Assembly: GCA_005765155.1 (NCBI GenBank)
Contig: VCCP01000001.1
Span: forward strand, 4,402,001-4,466,000
Direction of reading: 5' to 3'
From: Zelopaecilomyces penicillatus
Lineage: Eukaryota > Ascomycota > Sordariomycetes > Hypocreales > Pseudodiploosporaceae
Length of the DNA stretch: 64,000 nucleotides
Shown: piece by piece, positions 56,756 to 64,000 of the stretch
How the letters are laid out: each line of letters opens with the position of its first letter
Position numbering within the stretch: the stretch's first letter is position 1
The notes under the pieces: generated by a model
What the model saw: only the letters and a program-made list of their open reading frames with translations
What the model was told of the DNA's origin: nothing
Databases searched by the model: none
Program-made: the position numbers and the translations under genes

Positions 56756-59679
56756 CTAGACGTTCAGCTGCGCGGCAGCAGTAGTTGTGATATACTGCTG
56801 ATACGGCGCAAGTGCCTTTTCCACGGGTCCGCCAGCTCCACAGTACTTCTCGACAATTTGGACGCTGCGGCCGATGTAGAGCTTCGGCTCCATCATAGTG
56901 TCGAGATCGCCCCAGATGGGCTTGAAGTACTCCGTGTTGCGGATACGCTCAATGAGATCGTTTGGTTTGCCCTGATACAGAGGAAATGTTCAATCAGTAA
57001 TCTTGTTTAGAAACAAGGTGTAAAAGCGTGGTCTACATACCTCGCTCTTCACCACGTATGATGCCTGGTGTGATAGGACTCGGATCTCCTCATGTGCTCT
57101 AAAATCATGTTAAGTCTAACTAGTTTTCCTTTGATCTGGGGGGGAGGGGGACTCACTCTTGACGAGAGGCACCCTTCGCGACAAGCTTCATGATGATCTG
57201 GGACTTGTTAGAGAGAGTTCCAGGGGTGAGATCACGCCAAGCAGTATAGTAGACTCCAACTAAATGAGATCAGTTTGCAGCTCGATGGAAGTCACTACTC
57301 ACCGTTTCGGTGACCATGAACGGCAGCTCCTCGAGGAATCGGCTTCGAATACGGGCAGGATAGACGACAAGTCCATCGGTAACATTATCCAATCCGATCA
57401 AAATCGCCTCGGCGAGTAGAAACATCTCTGGGATATCCATTCCTATGTCCAAGAGTCAGTTGACAAAGCTCTACTCAAGTTACGCTCTGCGATTCAGCGC
57501 CAGGATTCTGATTTGATTACAGCCTCCTGGGCTCGTCGGCTTGATCCCATGTATAGGGGGGCAAAAGAGCTGGAGAGTGTCTCTTACGCCTAATTGCACT
57601 GTCGTCTAGTGTACGCTCCATCCAGGCTGTGGCATGCGTATTGGCAAATGAAGCCTATTCAATCACACAAAGTCAGAACCCCAAGGAGGCAGAGCGTGAT
57701 TGCAAAGGGTCAGGGGGTGAGGAAGTTGACAGGATTGGGCAACATACCGGCTTCGCCATCAGAGCGCGGGCAAGTGAGCAGATTCTCTCACTCCTCATCT
57801 TCTATATATTAACAATAAGATTCATTTAAATTGAGATGGAGAACTTGCCGGGTTGCGCTTGAAGGCCATGGCCGATGATCCAATTTCTGCCCCCCTTGTT
57901 AGGAATATGTTCATGTTCCAAGATCAACGAAGAGATGAACTAACGGGACTTTTCGAATGGCCTGACAACGTTAGTTTTTCTTTCTGTAGATAAAAAATCG
58001 GAGGATTAATATGCCTACTCTTCGATTTCCTTCCACGAAGCGAGCAGACGAATATCTGTTGCGGCCTTGTGTGCCGAGGATGCCAGCCCAGCAACCGCAT
58101 TCGCCACAATCAGGTCAACCTTTCGTGTGCTTTTGGGAGTATACAGGATTAGTCACACAAAGTACAATATCAGATGGAATATAAACTTAGTCTTATAAGC
58201 AACTTACTAGGTCTGGCTAGAGATATCCTTCAAGGTATTAGTACAGTGCCCCAAAGATTCGGATTATCAGAATGACTCAGACACTGAGCGCTGAAAAGGG
58301 GGGAGTGATGGGATTGCAGAACACTTACATAGCACGCCGGGAAGCCAAAGCGCTTGCAAAGCTTCTCATCCAAAGCATCACACTTGTCGTGGTCTCCTTG
58401 GAATCTGTATCGAATTAGTCAGTAGAAATTTATGCTAGCTTTTCCGAGTAGCGTTTATGACTGCGGCAACCAACATTTCGAGGAATGACGCTTGGGTTCC
58501 AGTTGTTCCTGTTTCAAATTCGTATAAGCCCACGCTGGGTAAATAAGACAGAAGCGTCTGTCTGAATTAAGGCGAAATACCTTTAGCCCCTCTGAACTTG
58601 AGGTCGTTACGGACAGACTTGAGAGCCTCAAAGTCAAACATCAAGTCCTGAAGCCATTGGGAGGCTATTCAATGTTGTTAGAAAAACAACATACTTATCG
58701 GATGGGTGGGCAGCCTTGTAAACTTACAGCGTCGTCCAACAGTGATAGGCCTGGGTTATAAATTAGTTCAAGTTCAAGTTAAAAGTAGGATATGTGAGGA
58801 TGCTCAAAAATATGAACATGGGGAAGGGGAATACTTACTGAGCGCTCTGCAAATGAGTGTAGGCCAGAGTGGGTTCCGCTACAACATATGTCAGAAAAGC
58901 AATCCCATCTGCCTACTTTAATAGGAGCGAGGAAGAAAGTTCATATTGTCATTACATTTCCATTGGAGAGAAAAGGCTTGAAGATTGGCAATGACCTTGG
59001 CCACCTTGTTGATCAAGATATCAAGAGCATCACGCATTAGAATGAGCTCAGTATTATCAGTAACCTGTTTTGAGTCAGCCCCTTCACATGATTTATTACA
59101 TAGTCCATCAGACTCACGTAGCATGACGTTGCTCCGTAATGAATCACACCAGCGGCAGCGGGTGCAACAGCTCCAAAGGCATGAACGTGCTACGACAGGT
59201 GTTAGTTAGTGACCTAGGAAATGTTATCTCATGGCGTTTGCTGACTTACAGCCATAACATCCTAGTACGGACCCCCATGTTAGCATTTTTCATATCCCAC
59301 GGGAGAAATAAAAACTAGAGTTTTTGGAACAGCGACTTACATGACGCCTAATCTTCTCCTCTACACGGGCAACCTCAAAATCAGCATCGGTAACAGTAAG
59401 ATGAGCTCTCATCTGATCCAGAGCCTCAGGCGTAATAACGTCAATGCCCAATTCCGCCTCAGACTCGGCAAGCCCCAGCCAGAGCTTCCGCCAGGTCGAG
59501 TGCCTAGATCTCTGGCTGAAAAGAGAGGTCATCTCAGCACAGTAGCGGCTAGTAAGAGACGTCTGATAGGTATCATATGGACTTGTCTGGGTGGGGGGTG
59601 CTGCCTGGGTCTGGAGCTGCTGGATTTGCTGCTGCAGCTCCTCGATCTTGGCCTGGACGGCCTGGTCTTGTTCAGCCAT
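56756..59679 (-). CDS. ade13: Adenylosuccinate lyase, 19 exons
   Basis: Exons (5' to 3'): 59679-59341, 59261-59250, 59189-59118, 59064-58956, 58878-58839, 58750-58728, 58664-58581, 58508-58475, 58404-58329, 58227-58208, 58129-58019, 57961-57945, 57886-57849, 57798-57748, 57654-57588, 57442-57303, 57197-57157, 57098-57041, 56971-56756; 515 residues. The enzyme splits adenylosuccinate and SAICAR in purine synthesis. Visible marks: RRHDVMAHVHAFG (113-125), GATSCYVTDN, the THLQ histidine at 186, GTTGTQASF, and the fumarase-superfamily loop QIGSSAMAFKRNPMRSER with catalytic serines near 316-317. A Gln-rich coiled coil at 8-25 precedes the usual YDTYQTSLTSRY start. Every splice keeps phase. Intron 13 is GC-AG. 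Some residues differ from common forms (THLQSAQ; AFKRNP), so it could be a divergent second copy. Confidence 0.92.
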
Positions 59680-60297
59680 GTTTTTGGTGCTTGAGTGCCT
59701 GCCGTGTTGGTGGTGCTTTTGATGTTTGGTCTGTGCAAAAAGAAAGAGAGAACAAAAAAACCTCAAGGATTCGGAGGAAGCAACAGTTGAGAAGTTCGAG
59801 ATGCTAAACTCTGAAAACGGGTTTTTCGTTCAAGCCCGTTGGGAAGTGGGGCACTTTGCGCATATTTCTGTCATCGTCTATTTACCTGTTGACAGTGAAG
59901 ATTTACTGGTGGCTCGAGGCAAGCTTAATTATTGGGCAAACCCCCACTATGCGGAGTCACTGTGTGAATGGCATCACTGGTGGCTTCACCTTGGATTTAC
60001 TTTTTGAAGACATTATGTTTTCCATCGCTATCATTATCTTTTTCTTTACTCTTTTGGCCCATTAGTCGAGCCCATTTTGCTCAAGCTCTCTCCATTGGTG
60101 TTCGCTGTGTGACATGATCACCTGGTCCAAGGAGTTGTTGTTCCCATGTTCGTTCTGTCTACCAAGGTAACATACCGGTAGTGCTAGACCTGCTTGTTGC
60201 ATTTGAAGATGTCACAATTTTCACTCTTTTCCGTAATATTCCAATAATCATAAGGTAAATGTCCCATCTAGGGAGCCTCACATACCAGTCCAAAGCG

Positions 60298-60315
60298 TTT
60301 TTTTTTTTTTTTTGC
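60298..60315. repeat. T18 homopolymer
   Basis: Eighteen consecutive T residues on the plus strand in an intergenic region. Confidence 0.95.
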
Positions 60316-60596
60316 TGTTGTTTCAACCTCCATGATGTCTGTTACCGTCATTCTTGATAAAAAAACACTAGTACTTGCTACTTACTCAATCGCTGTGCTG
60401 GCCACCTCATTCTATGTACCTGTACAAAGCCGTTCCTCGAAAGAACCCCACTGTGGAATAACCGGAAATCCTCGAACGGTGACGTCGTGTGGCTGCGCAC
60501 GTCATGAGGTCTGTTCATGCATTCCATTACAGGAACCCGAAGGTCATTGACGCGGGATGATGGCCCCCGTTTCGCAACTTGACTGATCTTTGGGAT

Positions 60597-60690
60597 AAGA
60601 GCAAAAAGAAGATAGAAAAAGAAGACAGGAACAGGAGAAGGAGGAAACGAAAGAATAAGCAAAAGGAAAAGGAAAAGGAAAAGGAAGCGG
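60597..60690. repeat. Purine-rich tract ending in (AAAAGG)4
   Basis: Over 90 nt of plus strand is nearly all A and G with few interruptions. It ends in four exact AAAAGG units at 60661-60684. Such tracts can adopt triplex structure or exclude nucleosomes. Confidence 0.9.
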
Positions 60691-61063
60691 CTTCTAGTGG
60701 GGCTGAGGGGATGGTCCCCCCCTCCCCCTGCTGCCTCGTGGGCTGTGTTGGTCGACCTGCACGTCAACAAGGCAGCCTTGTGGATAGAATGAAGTGAGGC
60801 TTGGGGCCGTTTCTATTCGTCTTGAAGCCCAGCTCTGTAGAAAAGCAGACTTGGCCCCCCCTCCACATTGTCTACTCCTAGTGTCCCCCTCCTTTCCTCC
60901 ATCATCTACTTAAATGTGAAACGAGGGCATCGGATCATCGCCTTGTGCCATCTCATCAGTTAATATCAGTTGCCACCGTCATCATTTTCATTACGGAGTG
61001 CCACCACCAACGTTGTTGTCGTCACTCTCATCAACCAACACTTCCGGATCACCATCATACAAA

Positions 61064-61687
61064 ATGGGTAAGCCTTAATTCGTCGATTTTATTATGCTAG
61101 TACTAATGAAATCCCCTTCCGCAACCACAGGCCACACCCACGGCGTCAAGAAGCGCTTCTACCTCAGCCGTCCCGAGCCCGACATCGTCACCACGCGCAC
61201 CCAAGTCACTCGCTACATACCACCCAGCCCGCCTCCTCCCATCGAGATAGTTTACCCTCCACCTCCGCCGCCCATCAGAATAGACCCTATTCCGGCACCG
61301 CCGTGCCTTCCCGAACCGGAGCCGGAACCAGAGCCCGAGTTCATCGAGGTCATCGCCGTGGATGTCGACCATTGCCACAAGAAAAAGAGCCGCTCTTCCA
61401 AGTCCAGCCGCTCGCGGAGTCGCAGCCACCACCGTAAAGATTCAAAGGAGAAGGAGAAGGAGGTGTACATTGAGAGGGACAGAATCATTTCTGTTCCCGT
61501 GCCTGTGCCCGTTCCAGTGCCAGTTGGCCCCAAGTACGAGACATTTCGATATGTGAATGCGCCTCGACGGCTTGAGCCGCCTTCACCCCCGCCTCCTCGG
61601 AGATTTATTGAGGACGACAGAGAGCGTATTGTCATCCAAGATCGTCGCCATATTCATGAGCGTGAGCGAGAATACTACCAGCGCTAG
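61064..61687 (+). CDS. Proline- and charge-rich small protein of unknown function
   Basis: Two exons: 61064-61067 (ATG plus one G only) and 61131-61687; 186 residues. I do not recognise the family. The protein starts MGHTHGVKKRFYLSRPEPD and then has PPSPPPP and PPPPPP runs, an alternating PEPEPEPEPE stretch, a Lys/Arg/Ser block (SRSRSRSHHRK), a PVPVPVPVPV repeat and a C-terminus rich in Arg, Glu and Tyr (HEREREYYQR). It looks disordered, with no signal peptide or membrane segment. The first-exon model rests on a clean gtaagc donor and a cacag acceptor; without it the frame opens only at an internal ATG (61094) that lies inside the intron. Tyr/Arg-rich ends and Pro runs suggest a scaffold or RNA-binding role, which is speculation. 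Confidence 0.75.
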
Positions 61688-62010
61688 ATGAAGGGGCTCG
61701 ATAAACTTAAGAGTGTCATTCATGATTACGATACGATATGTGCAAGGGGGGCTGCAACTTGATATGTTATGAAAGGCGTAATTTGGCTGGCTTTCGGTTA
61801 ATGGGTTTTCTTAGGAGTCTATTTCTCATGTATATATTGATTTATATCTTCTCTTTATCTAGGGCATGGCCATGGTGCCGATCTCGAGTTATCGGAATGC
61901 GGCAAGCTCGAATGTCATAAGATTTTACCTTTGCAGTCTCTTAGTCAAATCATATGTAGCTTATTGCAAGCTAGCGAAACTACATCATCGAAATAATCAA
62001 GCAATCTCTA
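61688..62010. other. Convergent intergenic region
   Basis: Short AT-rich spacer with the facing 3' ends of the proline-rich and CorA-like genes. No gene is seen. Confidence 0.5.
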
Positions 62011-63987
62011 TCAATATCTATAGTATGAATCCCGACGCCGCCGCGATAACCGAGTAGGTGGCGGGGGATAGGCTGGCGGGGGGTAGGCGTGAACATTGGC
62101 TCGATGCGCAGGTCGTGAGAGCGCAGGGTGGCTGCGCCTCGTCGTCCTCACTCCATACTCAGAGTCCGAATCCCCAGCGACAGCAACCTCGTTCGTCTTG
62201 ACCGTGACGACCGACATGTCGGGGATCCTGGTTGTATATTGAGGAGCAACTCGCTTTCCTGATACCCATTCAAACACATTGCCCAGCTCATTCATCCACC
62301 ACAGGCCAGCTACAATGACAAAGAATGTGATGGGCAGCGCAACGGACCAGTATAGCCACTGGCCATACTTCATGTCGCGGACATCGCTGGTGTTCATGCC
62401 AAAGATGCTGGAGATGGCGCTGAGCGGCAAGAAAATGATGGTGACAATGGTGAATGCATACGTGGCATTCTCCTGTCGGTCCTTTGTCTGCTCCATCCTG
62501 TAACTGATTTCGCGTTCCAGATCTTCCGCATATTCAGTAAGTCGCTTGAACTCGTACTCACGCTGTTCAATAGAGCGTATACATTCTGTGAGGAACAGGC
62601 CACGGAATCCATCAGCATCTGTTGCAGATAGCTTGGACGCGGCATCAAACTCCCCCGCGTAGGGATCATCCCATTCGTCACACATATTGGCTTTTCTTCC
62701 TCCATACACATCGTGCTCGTCATACCTCGCGGAACGCACGCGGGGGGTGAAAGGGTTTGCCATAGAGCGGTGGTAGACGTTCGCTACTCCACCACACTTG
62801 GTGCTGAGCATACTAATGATCCGTCGCTGTCTTGTAATGTTGCGCTTGATAGCCGTCATTTCCTGCTGCACGAAGTCGATTCGATGTTGATAGGAACGCT
62901 CAGAAGGCTTTGTTGTAATATCAGTGTCCTATAAAATAGTATCAGCTTTTGTATCTTAAATTTTTATGTTTATTTCTTATTTTTTTTCAGTTGAGGAGAG
63001 TTGCTTTACCAGCGAGTTAAGGTACTGGGAATAAGTCTCGACGATATCATCAGACTTCCCCACTTGATCTTGAAGCAAACTCAGCGCAATGAGTGGCACT
63101 ATTTCCATCGGTAGCATAGCCGCCTTTTCTAAAAGGCTTGTATTGCAGATGCCGTGGATAATTTTTCCCATCCCGGTGGTAATAAGTGTAAACGCCCTTG
63201 CTAAAAACCTCGAACCATTGTAATCGTCACGACTGTGAATTAGTCCAGACAAAATATGAAGCCAAGCTGTAACCAGTTCCTGGGGAAGCACAATTCTTTC
63301 TCTGTCTTCTTTGCTCGCGTACATCATGAAGTCCTGAAAGCCTATACACTTGTCTGCCAAAAGCGTCAAAGCGTCAGTGAATGAAGTCAACATTCTTCTT
63401 TGGACCTCTTGTTGATATTTTTCAGTTGTGTTTTCTGATAAAGGTGCCTAGAGAAAAAAGAAAATATCAGATTCATATTCATCGGTACAGCAAAGGGGTA
63501 TCTGATATAATGGAAAAACATAGCTTACCCGTATCAAAGTGTCAACGGCCCCCCAAAATGTAGCAGATGTCGGACCCTTGAAGCTCGCCGGAAGAAAAGT
63601 CTGATAAACAGTGTCCGCAACGTTGAAGAGTTTTGTTTGGGTTTCATAATGGCTCCGGACTTGGTCGTCTTCCAATTTTTCTGCAGCAGCTGCCAGCAGG
63701 CTCAAGTGGGCAGATACTTCTTCCCTTCTAACTAGTCCACAGTTCTTGTAACATTTTTGGGTTGAAAACGAAGTCTTCTCAGTCATGAATTTCTCGGCTG
63801 CTGTTAGCTGTTCGTCGAGATTCTTCAACGCGACATCTGAAGACGAATAATTTTGGCCTTTCGGGGGTAAAGCAAGGACGTGCAGTTTCTCTTGAGTCTG
63901 AACAGAACCCCCCCAAGTCGCATGCAATCCGCTTTTCTCCTCATCTTGGGGCTGTTTACTAGTTCGTAATCTTTCCGATATATCCAT
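62011..63987 (-). CDS. CorA-like membrane protein, possibly truncated at the window edge
   Basis: Exons 63987-63529, 63447-63010 and 62928-62011; 604 residues from the first visible ATG. The frame is open upstream to the edge (position 64000), so the true start may lie outside. The first 400 residues are soluble and mostly helical with no domain I can name; a PSERSYQHRIDFVQQEMTAI segment leads into a long charged helix and two hydrophobic segments near the C-terminus. The first of these contains the GMN motif of CorA magnesium channels (SSIFGMN), and the second is YWSVALPITFFVIVAGLWW. The tail is Pro/Arg/Tyr-rich. Many filamentous fungi carry such proteins, with a long N-terminal part joined to a CorA-like pore; transport has rarely been shown. 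Both introns are GT-AG with phase 0. Confidence 0.8.
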
Positions 63988-64000
63988 GTCCCTGGTTGTA

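Larger units (their letters stand above)
59680..61063. other. Divergent promoter region, ade13 / proline-rich gene
   Basis: About 1.4 kb without a supported gene. It contains an 18-nt T run at 60298-60315 and a purine-rich strand at 60597-60690. A 93-codon frame at 59726-60007 has no recognisable domain. Confidence 0.5.

Noticed and set aside
1..64000. CRISPR arrays, bacterial operons, prophage or plasmid functions
   Set aside because: The window is clearly fungal nuclear DNA with spliced genes; no direct-repeat/spacer arrays or prokaryotic signals were seen.

Overview
The window is nuclear DNA of a filamentous ascomycete, most likely a Sordariomycete of the Hypocreales type. Evidence: genes are unclustered on both strands; introns are short (about 50-100 nt) with GTRNGT-like donors and CTAAC-like branch sites; 5' leaders are pyrimidine-rich; and the protein set is typical of Pezizomycotina (SSR4, fused molybdenum cofactor sulfurase, PX-PH-RhoGAP, Zn2Cys6 regulator). 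The order assignment is inference. I found no tRNA, rRNA, CRISPR array or intact transposon.

Layout. 0.5-6 kb: an RBM42-like RRM protein (-) diverges from 6-phosphogluconate dehydrogenase (+). 6.7-12.2 kb: SSR4 of the SWI/SNF-RSC remodellers (+) converges on molybdenum cofactor sulfurase (-). 13.6-18 kb: an ARS2/Serrate homologue (+) converges on a THOC5 subunit of THO/TREX (-). 20.2-25.2 kb: an IZH3-like PAQR membrane protein (+) converges on a Bub2-type TBC GTPase-activating protein (-). 28-34.7 kb: sulfate permease, a WLM/Wss1-like metalloprotease with two zinc fingers, and a small secreted six-cysteine protein (all +). 39-44.7 kb: a disordered phosphoprotein with PKA-type sites (+) and a Zn2Cys6 transcription factor (-). 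46-51 kb: a Bem3-like PX-PH-RhoGAP protein (-). 51-56.7 kb is a gene-poor block with small tandem repeats. 56.7-59.7 kb holds an adenylosuccinate lyase gene split into 19 exons (-). 61-64 kb: a proline/charge-rich small protein whose first exon is only 4 nt (+), and a CorA-like membrane protein that may run off the right edge (-).

The genes do not form one pathway. Three of the first six (RBM42-like, ARS2, THOC5) act in nuclear RNA processing or export, SSR4 acts on chromatin, and Bub2 and Bem3-like proteins are GTPase regulators of mitotic exit and polarity. Sulfate permease and molybdenum cofactor sulfurase both belong to sulfur metabolism in the broad sense but lie 16 kb apart.

The most unusual feature is the adenylosuccinate lyase gene. 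I could reconstruct 18 introns, all phase-consistent, including micro-exons of 12, 17, 20 and 23 nt and one GC-AG intron with a tandem acceptor. That density is far above every other gene here. Other points worth attention are the secreted six-cysteine protein, an in-frame cryptic intron in the transcription factor, a 16-bp palindrome upstream of the sulfate permease, and several genes whose true start lies on a tiny first exon. All exon structures were read by eye from splice signals and family conservation; none is confirmed by transcripts.
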